In this document: piece after piece, positions 7,800 to 16,224 of the stretch
How positions within the stretch are numbered: position 1 is the first letter of the stretch
How the letters are laid out: the number at the start of each line of letters is the position of its first letter
NCBI GenBank assembly: GCA_039821605.1
Contig: JBCBNV010000001.1
Location: forward strand, 124,001-188,000
Reading direction: 5' to 3'
DNA from: CALBPI01 sp039821605
GTDB taxonomy: Bacteria; Pseudomonadota; Gammaproteobacteria; Steroidobacterales; Woeseiaceae
Length of the DNA: 64,000 bases
Program-made: the position numbers and the translations under genes
Notes under the pieces: generated by a model
Databases searched by the model: none
What the model was told of the DNA's origin: nothing
Seen by the model: only the letters and a program-made list of their open reading frames with translations

Positions 7800-9173
7800 T
7801 TACACGGGGGCGCGCGGAATCGGTGCCAGCGCCTCGCCAAGCTCGGCGAGGCAGCGTTCCAGATCGATCTCTTCCAGCGATTCGGCCTGCGCGGTCCAGC
7901 GCTCGAGCAGTGCCGCCTGCACGCGGCCCCGCTCGAGTGCCGTGGCGTAGCTGATGTCGGCGTGAAACATGACCATCGAGTAACGCGGAATGAAGTGGTC
8001 GGGCGCGCGCTGCTCAAGCGCAAACGCGAGCGTCTTCTTGAGGTGGAAGCGTGGGTCGCGCACGGTGTCGCGCATTTCGACGTAATTTTCCATGGCCATC
8101 GTTGCGATGGCGTCGGCGTCGGCAAGCCGCGCGGTTGAGAACTCGCGAAACACGTGACCCCAGTCGTCATGCGCATCAAGCAGCTGGTCGAGCACGACAC
8201 AGTCCTCGAAGGCCGCGTTCATGCCCTGGCCGTGGAAGGGAACGATCGCGTGTGCGGCGTCACCGATCAGGAGCACGCGGTCCTCGATATGCCAGGGCTC
8301 GCAGCGCACGTTGCCCAGGACTCCCAGCGGGTGGGCGTCGAGCTGCGCCGAGAGATCGGGTACCAGCGCTGGCACATCGGGAAACTGCTCAGCGACAAAC
8401 GTCTCGGCGTCACCGGGCGTCTGCCAGAGGGAGAACGAGGGTGTCCCCGCGGCATCGTCCTCGGCCATGAACAGCGTCGCCGTGAAGTCCCCACCCGGAT
8501 TGGGCAGCGCAATCAGCATGTAGCCGCCGCGTGGCCAGATGTGCAGCGCCTCGGCATCCATGGCGTAGCCGCCATCGGCGGCCGCCGGGATGTCGATTTC
8601 CTGGTAGCGGTGACCGAGCAGCTGCTCGCTGGCCTTGAATCCAGGCAACTCAGCCAGCGCGCGACGTGTCGGTGAGCCCGCGCCATCGGCGGCAATGAGG
8701 CGCTCGGCGACGTAGCGGTCCCGAGCACCATCGGGACCGCGCAGGTGCAGGACTCCCGCGGCGGGGTCAAAGCGCTCGCAGCGTGCGCCGAATCGAATCG
8801 TGGCGCCTGCGCGCTCGGCGGCGTCGATGAGCCGGTTGTTGAGACCCGCGCGGCTCACGGAGTAATTGATGTCGTCGTCATTGCCGCTGTAGCGTTGGAA
8901 CTCGAGTGCGCCCGTGATCGCGTGGAGCATGCGTCCGGGCATGGGGCAAAGCAGATCGTCAATGGCGTGTTCGAGGCCCGCGCGGGCGAGGCCACGCATG
9001 CCGCGCGCAGCCATGGCGAGGTTGATGGAGCGGCCGGCCGTGACCGCGCCCTTGCGCGGATCGGCCTGGCGCTCGAGTACGGTGACCTCGATACCGCGAC
9101 GGGCCAGCAATACAGCGAGTAATGCGCCTGTGAGGCCCGCACCGAGAATAGTGATGCGGCCCTCGCGAATCAT
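7800..9173 (-). CDS. kmo: Kynurenine 3-monooxygenase
   Basis: FAD- and NADPH-dependent hydroxylation of L-kynurenine to 3-hydroxykynurenine. 457 residues. The FAD dinucleotide fold is at the N-terminus (ITILGAGLTGALLAVLLARRG, GAGLTG at 11-16), with the family motif GRSINLAMAARGMRGL and the second FAD motif VLLIGDAAHAIVPFHGQGMNAAFEDC. The C-terminal stretch (DHFIPRYSMVMFHADISYATALERG) matches KMO enzymes. It is the last gene of the kynurenine unit and overlaps kynU by 4 bp. Confidence 0.95.
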   Translation of the reverse strand: MIREGRITILGAGLTGALLAVLLARRGIEVTVLERQADPRKGAVTAGRSINLAMAARGMRGLARAGLEHAIDDLLCPMPGRMLHAITGALEFQRYSGNDDDINYSVSRAGLNNRLIDAAERAGATIRFGARCERFDPAAGVLHLRGPDGARDRYVAERLIAADGAGSPTRRALAELPGFKASEQLLGHRYQEIDIPAAADGGYAMDAEALHIWPRGGYMLIALPNPGGDFTATLFMAEDDAAGTPSFSLWQTPGDAETFVAEQFPDVPALVPDLSAQLDAHPLGVLGNVRCEPWHIEDRVLLIGDAAHAIVPFHGQGMNAAFEDCVVLDQLLDAHDDWGHVFREFSTARLADADAIATMAMENYVEMRDTVRDPRFHLKKTLAFALEQRAPDHFIPRYSMVMFHADISYATALERGRVQAALLERWTAQAESLEEIDLERCLAELGEALAPIPRAPV

Positions 9174-10444
9174 GACGCCTCCAGAGCCTCGTGCAGTCGC
9201 TCGACGAAGTGCCAGCAGTCTTCGAAGCTGTTGTACAGCGGCGCCGGTGCGATGCGAATGACGTTGGGCTCCCGCCAGTCACAGACAACGTCATTGGCGT
9301 CGAGATGCTCGAACACGCTGCGACCGCTCCGTGTGCTGCCATTCACGGCCAGCGACAACTGGCAGCCGCGCCGTTCCGGCGCCGCGGAGGTCACGACGTG
9401 CACACGATCACCGCAACGTGTCGCAAGTCGCTGCTCGAGGTAGCTCGTCAATGCGACCGACTTCTCGCGCAACCGATCGATGCCGGCCTCGTGGAATAGC
9501 TCGAGCCCGACGATAACGGGCGCGAGGCCCAACACGGGCGGGTTACTTTGCTGCCAGGCGTCGACCCCGGGGGCGGGATCAAAGTCACTGCGCATCTCGA
9601 AGCGCGTCGAGGCGTCATTGCCCCACCAGCCGTGCAGCCTGGGCAGGTCGCTGTCGTGATGGCGACGCGCGACGTAGGCGCCCGCGACGGCACCCGGGCC
9701 GGCATTCAAGTACTTGTAGGTGCAGAACACGGCGAAATCGATGCCCCAGTCGCTGATGCGCATGGGCACATTGCCAATCGCGTGGGCGAGATCGAGTCCG
9801 ATCGGGATGTTCCGTTCGCGCGCCAGCGCGGCGATGGCCGGCATGTCGAGCACATCGCCGGTGAGGTACTGCACACCCGGTAAGAGTATGAGGGCGATGT
9901 CGGGGTTGTCGTCGAGCAGCGCGCGCAGCGCGTCGACGTCATAGCCGTCGGCGTCGCGTGTCCACTCGACGATGCCGGCATCGAGGTCGCGGTCGTGCCA
10001 GTCAAGCTGCGACTGCACCGCGTAGCGGTCCGAGGGAAACGCATCGGCCTCAATCAGAATCTTCCAGCGCGTGTCCGTGGGCCGATAGAAGCTCAGCATG
10101 AGCAGGTTCAGGTTGATCGTCAGCGTATTCATGGCGACGACTTCGTCGTCAGCGCACCCGATCAGCTCGGCCAGCAATGGTGCCGCGGCTTCGTGGTAGG
10201 GCACCCAGGGCCGCTGCGCGCGGAAATGCCCTTCGACACCCATCGTGGCCCAGTCACGCAGCACTTCGTTGACACGCTCGCCGGCGGCCACAGGCTGCAG
10301 GCCCAGTGAATTCCCGCAGAGATAGACCTTGCGCTTGCCGTCGCGGCCCAGGGGCCACGCGAAACGGTCACGGAATGATGCCAGCGGATCGGCGGCATCC
10401 AGAGCCCGGGCCTGGGCGAGTGCATCGTGTTCCATCGTCGTCAT
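9170..10444 (-). CDS. kynU: Kynureninase
   Basis: PLP enzyme cleaving 3-hydroxykynurenine to 3-hydroxyanthranilate and alanine. 424 residues, typical length. Recognisable segments: YLCGNSLGLQP, GVEGHFRAQRPWVPYHE, EVVAMNTLTINLNLLMLSFYRP, LLPGVQYLTGDVLDMPAIAALARE, GLDLAHAIGNVPM, and the PLP-lysine motif CTYKYLNAGPG (Lys244). Overlaps neighbours by 4 bp on both sides (kmo downstream, cyclase upstream), consistent with one coupled operon. Confidence 0.96.
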   Translation of the reverse strand: MTTMEHDALAQARALDAADPLASFRDRFAWPLGRDGKRKVYLCGNSLGLQPVAAGERVNEVLRDWATMGVEGHFRAQRPWVPYHEAAAPLLAELIGCADDEVVAMNTLTINLNLLMLSFYRPTDTRWKILIEADAFPSDRYAVQSQLDWHDRDLDAGIVEWTRDADGYDVDALRALLDDNPDIALILLPGVQYLTGDVLDMPAIAALARERNIPIGLDLAHAIGNVPMRISDWGIDFAVFCTYKYLNAGPGAVAGAYVARRHHDSDLPRLHGWWGNDASTRFEMRSDFDPAPGVDAWQQSNPPVLGLAPVIVGLELFHEAGIDRLREKSVALTSYLEQRLATRCGDRVHVVTSAAPERRGCQLSLAVNGSTRSGRSVFEHLDANDVVCDWREPNVIRIAPAPLYNSFEDCWHFVERLHEALEAS

Positions 10445-11229
10445 GACGCCTCGAGTGGGTACAGGATCGGGTTGCTGGGCGTCGCGTCGCCCGTGAACGG
10501 CGCCGGCTGCAGCGCGAGCTCGTAGTGACCGTCTTCGATATCGTTGGGCACATAGATCATTTCTGTGACGGTGGCCTGGGCGCGCGTGGCCTCGCTGCGA
10601 TCCGTGCTGCCCGGCGGCAGGCCCCAGTACAGCCGGTGTACGGCCAGATGGCCACCATCATCAAGTCGGTCGAGCGAGGGCGTATCGATGAGCAGGTGCA
10701 TGATGCCGTGCGACACGATGTGGGCCATGGCGCTCATCGTCAGGTAGGCGTAGTCGTCGCTGTCCGTGTAGCGCGCGAGCGCCTTGTCCGTGGGGTTGGG
10801 GTCTGTGCGAATGATCAGCGCGTCAGGCGTGGTGTCGCTGGGCCAGGCGGCCGCGATATCCGAGGCGACGAGTACGCGGTCCTCAGGGCTCGTAACCGGG
10901 GGCAGCGCGTCCGTCGTGTCCGCCACGCGGCGCTCGGGCAAGGTCACAAGTGTGGCGTTCAGGCGGCGGCTCGGGATGACATCGAGGACATCGTGCCGTG
11001 TGGCCGTGACGTGCCCAATGCCCTCCGTGTGCGTGCCATGGCAGTGGGGCGCCAGCTGCAGCACTTGCGCGTTGCAGCTGCCGCCGTCGCCGACATCGCC
11101 GACGAATGCGCCCGCGGTCAGCGGTTCGCCGCGCGCGGGCGTCACGCCAAAGTAATTGGATTGCGCGCCGTGGAAATCGAGACGGCGGGCAATGGAGCGG
11201 CCCTCACGGTGCACGGGGTCAGTCGCCAT
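10441..11229 (-). CDS. kynB: Cyclase-family hydrolase, probable kynurenine formamidase
   Basis: 262 residues from the ATG at 11229. It carries the metal-binding signature of the KynB/cyclase family (HCHGTHTEGIGHV, His64/His67/His73), plus LIIRTDP and a conserved HGIMHLLIDTPSLDRL near the end. In this operon it most likely hydrolyses N-formylkynurenine to kynurenine. The frame stays open up to 11604, but that upstream part runs antiparallel in composition inside the dioxygenase gene (runs of Thr and Cys) and is not credible. The ATG at 11229 overlaps the dioxygenase stop by 11 bp. It is longer than typical KynB (about 210 residues), so a different cyclase-family substrate cannot be excluded. 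Confidence 0.75.
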   Translation of the reverse strand: MATDPVHREGRSIARRLDFHGAQSNYFGVTPARGEPLTAGAFVGDVGDGGSCNAQVLQLAPHCHGTHTEGIGHVTATRHDVLDVIPSRRLNATLVTLPERRVADTTDALPPVTSPEDRVLVASDIAAAWPSDTTPDALIIRTDPNPTDKALARYTDSDDYAYLTMSAMAHIVSHGIMHLLIDTPSLDRLDDGGHLAVHRLYWGLPPGSTDRSEATRAQATVTEMIYVPNDIEDGHYELALQPAPFTGDATPSNPILYPLEAS

Positions 11230-11797
11230 CGCGTGGTGGTTTGACGGCACCGCAGTTGTCGCAGGTGCGGTGGGCTTCACTGTCGTAGAAGCGGTCGAAG
11301 ACGGGTGGCAGCTGGGACACGATGTCGGTGACGTGCAGATACGCTTCGAACAGCAAGTGATCGCAGGCGTCGCAATACCAGTGGAAGCCGTCGAGCTCGC
11401 CCCCGCGTCGCTTGCGCTCGACCACCAGACCCACCGTATTCGCAAAGCGCTGCGGTGAGTGGGGCACGCGAGGCGGCAGCAGCAGGATGTCGCCCTCGGC
11501 GATGGTGATGTCGATGCGGCGACCGTTCTGGATCGTGCGCAACAGCATGTCGCCCTCAAGCTGGTAGAAGAACTCCTCACCCTCGTCGTAGTGGTAGTCG
11601 TCACGCGAGTTGGGTCCGCCCACGATCATGATGATGAACTCACCGTCTTCGAAGACCTGCTGATTGCAGACGGGCGGCTGCAGCAGGTGCCGGTGGCGTT
11701 CGATCCAGCCGTGCAGGTTGAACGGCAGCAGCGGCGGCATGCTGGCGCGGTCCGCCGGCGCTTCGGCTTCGCGGGGCGCTTTGGGTTCGTGGTTCAT
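11219..11797 (-). CDS. nbaC: 3-hydroxyanthranilate 3,4-dioxygenase
   Basis: Opens the ring of 3-hydroxyanthranilate to 2-amino-3-carboxymuconate semialdehyde, which cyclises to quinolinate for NAD synthesis. 192 residues of cupin fold. The iron ligands are all visible (His69, Glu75, His113 in RDDYHYDEGEEFFYQ and PPRVPHSPQRF) as are the substrate arginines (Arg65, Arg117). The bacterial rubredoxin-like second metal site is intact, with CxxC pairs at 142/145 and 179/182. It heads the kynurenine unit, 64 bp after apaH on the same strand, so read-through from the lptD-apaH transcript is possible. Confidence 0.96.
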   Translation of the reverse strand: MNHEPKAPREAEAPADRASMPPLLPFNLHGWIERHRHLLQPPVCNQQVFEDGEFIIMIVGGPNSRDDYHYDEGEEFFYQLEGDMLLRTIQNGRRIDITIAEGDILLLPPRVPHSPQRFANTVGLVVERKRRGGELDGFHWYCDACDHLLFEAYLHVTDIVSQLPPVFDRFYDSEAHRTCDNCGAVKPPRDGD

Positions 11798-11861
11798 GAT
11801 TGCAGTTTATCGGTTTTGGCCGGATACCGGTTGCGGCTCCGGCGCCCTGTCGAGGCCGTGA

Positions 11862-12689
11862 TCAGCCTGTCGGCGGGTCGCAGGGCACCTGCACGGGCGC
11901 CGCGTCGGGCACATCGACGCGCAGTGCCGTCAGCGCGCGGCCCCAGACGCAGCCCGTATCGAGCGCGGCCACGCCATGTTCGCGCAGGTAGCCGAGCGCA
12001 GACCAGTGACCGAAAATGACTTCGGTGTCGTCGCGCTTGTGCGGCAGCTCAAACCAGGGGTGGCGAAACTTGCCGCCGCTGCCCGGTGTGCCCTTGGTCT
12101 TGAGGTCGAGCCCGCCCCTCGAGGTGAGCATGCGCATGCGCGTGAACACGTTGACGATGAAGCGGTAGCGCGGGATGCCCTCGAGCGACTTTCGCCAGAG
12201 CACGGGCTTGTCGCCGTAGAGGTGCAGCATGAGCTCGTGAAACCCGTCACCGTGCATTTCGGCCTCCACCTCCGCGGCGCGCCGGCGCGCCTTTGCGATC
12301 GACCAGCGCGGCAGGATGCCCGCGTGGACGAGCACCTTGTCGAGTTTGTCGTCGTAGTGCAACAGCGGCCGGTGGCGCAGCCAGTCGATGAGTTCGGGCC
12401 CGTCGTCGGCGTCAAGGATGTAGCTGATTGAAAAGCGCTTGCGCAACGCCGAGCGTTTGGGACGTTCCGAGAGCGCCAGCAGGTGCAGGTCATGATTGCC
12501 GAGCACCGTGACCACGGAGTCACCGAGTTTCCTGACCAGTCGCAAGACCGCGAGCGAATTGGGGCCGCGGTTGACGAGATCACCCGTGAGCCAGAGGGTG
12601 TCGCGGGCGGGATCGAACTCGATGGCGTCAAGCAGGCGCCGGAAGGGGTCGTAGCAACCCTGCAGATCGCCGATGGCGTAGATGGCCAA
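11862..12689 (-). CDS. apaH: Bis(5'-nucleosyl)-tetraphosphatase, symmetrical
   Basis: Hydrolyses Ap4A to two ADP. 275 residues with the metallophosphoesterase signature in order: AIGDLQGCYDPF, LWLTGDLVNRGPNSL, TVLGNHDLHLL, and further on VLVHAGILPRW and FGHWSALGY. End of the lptD-surA-pdxA-rsmA-apaG-apaH series, 18 bp after apaG. The order is the same as in E. coli. Confidence 0.96.
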   Translation of the reverse strand: MAIYAIGDLQGCYDPFRRLLDAIEFDPARDTLWLTGDLVNRGPNSLAVLRLVRKLGDSVVTVLGNHDLHLLALSERPKRSALRKRFSISYILDADDGPELIDWLRHRPLLHYDDKLDKVLVHAGILPRWSIAKARRRAAEVEAEMHGDGFHELMLHLYGDKPVLWRKSLEGIPRYRFIVNVFTRMRMLTSRGGLDLKTKGTPGSGGKFRHPWFELPHKRDDTEVIFGHWSALGYLREHGVAALDTGCVWGRALTALRVDVPDAAPVQVPCDPPTG

Positions 12690-12707
12690 GGTTCCGGCGC
12701 TCGGGCG

Positions 12708-13082
12708 TTACTGGAGGATGCCGGGGATGGCCAGCGTGAACGGGGCGATGGGCGCATCAAAGGGCTCGCCGTCGTCGCCCTGCATCTCGTACGCGCCCTG
12801 CATGGTGCCCACGGGCGTCTCGATGATGGCGCCCGATGTGTACTCGAAGGACTCACCGGGCGTGAGATGGGGTTGCGCGCCGACCACACCGTCTCCCCTC
12901 ACTTCCTGCACCTTGCCATTTGAGTCCGTGATGACCCAGTGGCGGCGACGCAGCTGCGCGGGCCGGTCACCCGTGTTTGTGATTCGAATCGTGTAGGCAA
13001 ACACGTAACGACCGTCGTCGGGTTCGCTCTGGTCATCGAGGAAGCGCGTCGACACGTCGATGTTGATGGGGTGCTCTGTCAT
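12708..13082 (-). CDS. apaG: ApaG domain protein
   Basis: 124 residues from the ATG at 13082 (a TTG at 13094 would add four residues). Immunoglobulin-like ApaG fold with the typical YVFAYTIRITNTGDRPAQLRRRHWVITDSNG, EVRGDGVVGAQPHLTPGESFEYTSG and GTMQGAYEMQG. ApaG proteins bind nucleotides or divalent metals in some studies, but the cellular role is unclear. It lies between rsmA and apaH in the conserved operon. Confidence 0.94.
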   Translation of the reverse strand: MTEHPINIDVSTRFLDDQSEPDDGRYVFAYTIRITNTGDRPAQLRRRHWVITDSNGKVQEVRGDGVVGAQPHLTPGESFEYTSGAIIETPVGTMQGAYEMQGDDGEPFDAPIAPFTLAIPGILQ

Positions 13083-13148
13083 GCCGACATTCAAACAAAG
13101 CGCCCCCCGTGGCGCAATGCGAGCACGGCGTGGTCTGCCTGCAGCCAG

Positions 13149-13925
13149 TCAGCGCGCGGCGATGGCGTTGGCCAGGCCCGCGAATCGGTCCGCGCTGACG
13201 GTCTCGGCGCGCTGCGCGGGGTCGATATCGGCAGCCTCGAAGTGCGTGGCGTCTGCCACCTCGCGCAACGCGTTGCGCAGCGTCTTGCGCCGTTTCGAGA
13301 ACGCGCGCCGCACGACGTCCTCGAGCAGGTCGGCGTCGCGGATGTCCGGCGGGGCCTCGCGCGGCGACAGGCGCACGACGGCCGAGTCGACTCGCGGTGG
13401 TGGCTCGAAGCACTCGGGTCCGACCTCGAACAGGAACTCGCTATCGAAGGCCAGTGCGAGCATAACGCCGAGCCTGCCCCAGGCCTTGCCACCTGGTGCC
13501 GCCGTGATCCGATCCACGACTTCCTTCTGCAGCATAAAATGCATGTCTTCGATGGCATCCACGTAGCGCGCCAGGTGAAACAGAAGTGGTGTCGAAATGT
13601 TGTAGGGCAGGTTGCCCACGAGTCGCAACGGTGCGCCCAGGCTTGCGTAGTCGACCTCGAGGGCGTCCTGGCCAATGACCTGCACGTGGTCTGCGCCCGC
13701 GTAATGCGTTTCGAGCCTGGCGACGAGATCGCGGTCGAGCTCCACGAGTGTGAGTCGGCCGGCGCGACGCGACAACGCACCCGTCAGCGCGCCCTGGCCG
13801 GGGCCAATCTCGACAACGTGTTCATCGGCTGCGGGCGCGATGGCGCCAATGATGTGGTCGATGGTCGCGGCGTCGACGAGGAAGTGCTGGCCGAAACGCT
13901 TTCTGGGGCGGTGCGCGCCGGTCAT
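13149..13925 (-). CDS. rsmA: 16S rRNA (adenine1518/1519-N6)-dimethyltransferase
   Basis: Dimethylates two adenosines in helix 45 of 16S rRNA late in 30S assembly. 258 residues. Motifs: RKRFGQHFLVD at the start, SAM-binding VEIGPGQGALTG, LVELDRDLVARL, and the catalytic NLPYNISTPLL. Overlaps the end of pdxA by 4 bp. Confidence 0.97.
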   Translation of the reverse strand: MTGAHRPRKRFGQHFLVDAATIDHIIGAIAPAADEHVVEIGPGQGALTGALSRRAGRLTLVELDRDLVARLETHYAGADHVQVIGQDALEVDYASLGAPLRLVGNLPYNISTPLLFHLARYVDAIEDMHFMLQKEVVDRITAAPGGKAWGRLGVMLALAFDSEFLFEVGPECFEPPPRVDSAVVRLSPREAPPDIRDADLLEDVVRRAFSKRRKTLRNALREVADATHFEAADIDPAQRAETVSADRFAGLANAIAAR

Positions 13926-14890
13926 GAGCGCCCGTCGGTGAGCGTGGCCGCGAGGCGAATGGCGGCCAGCAGGCTGGCAGGGTCGGCCTGACCCGTGCCG
14001 GCGATATCCAGGGCTGTGCCGTGATCGACGGAGGTGCGCACGATCGGCAGCCCGAGCGTCACGTTGACGATGTTGCTGAAGTCCGCGTACTTGACCACGG
14101 GCAGTCCCTGGTCGTGGAACATGGCGAGGACGGCATCGGCGTTGCGGCCCGCGTGATTGAACACCGTGTCGGCGGGGTGGGGGCCCGTGACGTTGCGTCC
14201 TTGTGCCTGCTGCGCGGCGACGGCCGGCGCAATGGCGGCGGCATCTTCGTGGCCCAGATGGCCGCCTTCGCCCGCGTGCGGGTTGAGACCGCAGACGGCG
14301 ATGTGTGGCGCGTCGATGCCGAACTGGGTGCGCAGGCCTTGCCAGAGCACATCGAGCACGGCTGTGAGCCGTTCTGTGGTGATGTACTCGGCGACGTCGC
14401 GCAGCGGCAGGTGGGTTGTGGCCAGCGCCACGCGAAGCGTCTCTCCGGCAAGCAGCATGACGGGCAGGGCATTGCCGCAGCGCTCGGCCAGGTATTCCGT
14501 GTGGCCGCTGAAGGCAATGCCAGCGTCATTGATGACCTGCTTGTGCAGCGGAGCTGTAACCATGCCGGCGAACCGCCCGCTGCGGCAGCCGTCCACGGCG
14601 AGATCGAGACCCTCGATGAGCGTCGCCGCATTCCGGGTGTCGGGTGCGCCGACACAGTCTCGTGCAGGGAAGGGCAGATCGATGACCGGCAGCGTGCCGG
14701 GCGTGTGCGCCATGAGCGCATCATCGAAGGGCGTCACCGACACCGGGCAACCGATCTGGCTGGCGCGTTCGACAAACAGGGCGGCGTCACCGATGGCCAC
14801 CACCGGTGCGGGCAATGCCATGCCGGCCAGTCGCACGCACAGCTCGGGCCCGATTCCCGCGGGTTCACCGCAGGTGATCGCCAGCGTCAT
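13922..14890 (-). CDS. pdxA: 4-hydroxythreonine-4-phosphate dehydrogenase
   Basis: NAD-dependent oxidation step in the DXP-dependent route to pyridoxal phosphate. 322 residues. Typical landmarks: ITCGEPAGIGPELCVRL, VTAPLHKQVINDAGIAFSGHTEYLA, CGLNPHAGEGGHLGHED, and the metal/substrate segment MFHDQGLPVVKYADFSNIVNVTLGLP followed by RTSVDHGTALDIAGTG. One base separates it from surA. Its cofactor serves several PLP enzymes in this window. Confidence 0.97.
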   Translation of the reverse strand: MTLAITCGEPAGIGPELCVRLAGMALPAPVVAIGDAALFVERASQIGCPVSVTPFDDALMAHTPGTLPVIDLPFPARDCVGAPDTRNAATLIEGLDLAVDGCRSGRFAGMVTAPLHKQVINDAGIAFSGHTEYLAERCGNALPVMLLAGETLRVALATTHLPLRDVAEYITTERLTAVLDVLWQGLRTQFGIDAPHIAVCGLNPHAGEGGHLGHEDAAAIAPAVAAQQAQGRNVTGPHPADTVFNHAGRNADAVLAMFHDQGLPVVKYADFSNIVNVTLGLPIVRTSVDHGTALDIAGTGQADPASLLAAIRLAATLTDGRS

Positions 14891-14891
14891 C

Positions 14892-16196
14892 TCAGATGCG
14901 CTTCTCGACGAAAGCCTCGTCGCGCAGCCGGCGCAACCAGAGCTCGGTTTCCTCGCCGACGCGCGCGTTGCGCAGGCTCATTGCGCATTCGTTGCGCTTC
15001 ACCTCTTCCGTGTTGTCGTAGACGCGGCGGCCCAGGACTTCCAGCACGTGCCAGCCGAAACGCGACCGGAACACGTCAGAGAGTTGGTTGGGTTCCAGTT
15101 TCTCCACGACCTCAGTGAACTCGGGCACAAAAATGTCCGAGGTGGTCCAGCCCAGATCGCCGCCCTGGTTGCCAGAACCCGGGTCGTCGGAGTTCAGCTT
15201 GGCGAGGTCGCCGAAATCTTCGCCCGCGATGATGCGTTCACGAATGTCTTCGAGCTTTTGCTGCGCGGCGGCGTCGTCGAGAATCTCGTTGGGCTGGATG
15301 AGGATGTGGCGCACGCGGGTCTGCTGGATTTCGCTGCGGCCCGTGACGCCGCGCGTTTCGTTGAGGCGGATGAGATAGAAGCCGGAGCTGGAGCGGATCG
15401 GCTCGTGTACGTCACCGTCGTTCATGCTGCGCACTGCATCGACGAACAGCGTTGGGATCTGGTCGCCGCGCCGCCAGCCAATGCCGCCGCCGTCCAGGCC
15501 GTTCTCACTGTCGGAGTTGGCCACCGCCAGTGCCGCAAAGTCGGCGCCTTCCTGCAGACGCGCGTAGAGCGAATTCGCTTCGGCCTCTGCCTCGGTGAAC
15601 TGTGCCGCCGTCGCCGCAGCAGGCACACCGACAAGGATGTAGGACAGGCTAAACTCGGCGTTGGCGCCGAAACTCTCTTCGCCGCGCGCGAGGCACTGCT
15701 TGATCTCGCGTTCGGTCACGCTGATGCGCCGGAACACTTCGACCTGCCGCAGCTGGTCCATGACCATTTGTTCGCGCATGTCTTCGCGGTAGAGCGAATA
15801 GGACAGGCCCTGCGACGCCATGGCCTGCGGCAGCTGCTCGAAGGGAATGTCGTTGCGGGCCGCCACTTCTGACAGCGCATTGTTGAGCATCGCGTCCGAG
15901 ACCCGGATGCCCATCCGCTCGGCGCGTTGCAATTGCAGCCGGTTGACGATGAGCCGCTCGAGTACCTGGTCCATCAGGACTTCCGTGGGGGGCATGGGTT
16001 GCCCCGATTCCTGCAGGCGCTCGGAGATGGCCGAGAACTGCGCGTCGAGTTCGCTTTGCAGCACGACGCCCTCGTTGACGACAGCGACCACCTTGTCCAG
16101 CAGGGTGCTCGAGTCGGCCGACTGCGCGCTGGCGCGATCGGCGGCCATGAGGCCCAGGAATATGAGAACGGTCAGAAAAAGTCGAGATCGGTGCAT
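14892..16196 (-). CDS. surA: Periplasmic peptidyl-prolyl isomerase and outer membrane protein chaperone SurA
   Basis: 434 residues from the ATG at 16196, which directly precedes a signal peptide (MHRSRLFLTVLIFLGLMAADRASA). The frame is open for 31 more codons upstream but that stretch has no signal-peptide character and overlaps the end of lptD. Order: N-terminal chaperone domain (SSTLLDKVVAVVNEGVVLQSEL), first parvulin domain around 195-295, second parvulin domain around 300-400 (RVRHILIQPN, GGDLGWTTSDIFVPEF), and a short C-terminal helix. Escorts outer membrane proteins including LptD, the gene just upstream. Confidence 0.95.
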   Translation of the reverse strand: MHRSRLFLTVLIFLGLMAADRASAQSADSSTLLDKVVAVVNEGVVLQSELDAQFSAISERLQESGQPMPPTEVLMDQVLERLIVNRLQLQRAERMGIRVSDAMLNNALSEVAARNDIPFEQLPQAMASQGLSYSLYREDMREQMVMDQLRQVEVFRRISVTEREIKQCLARGEESFGANAEFSLSYILVGVPAAATAAQFTEAEAEANSLYARLQEGADFAALAVANSDSENGLDGGGIGWRRGDQIPTLFVDAVRSMNDGDVHEPIRSSSGFYLIRLNETRGVTGRSEIQQTRVRHILIQPNEILDDAAAQQKLEDIRERIIAGEDFGDLAKLNSDDPGSGNQGGDLGWTTSDIFVPEFTEVVEKLEPNQLSDVFRSRFGWHVLEVLGRRVYDNTEEVKRNECAMSLRNARVGEETELWLRRLRDEAFVEKRI

Positions 16197-16224
16197 AACG
16201 TGTCGCGGTTTGTGTGTCAGTCGG

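Noticed and set aside
11230..11604. N-terminal extension of the formamidase-like frame
   Set aside because: It lies in another frame of the 3-hydroxyanthranilate dioxygenase and reads as Thr/Ser/Cys-rich nonsense.
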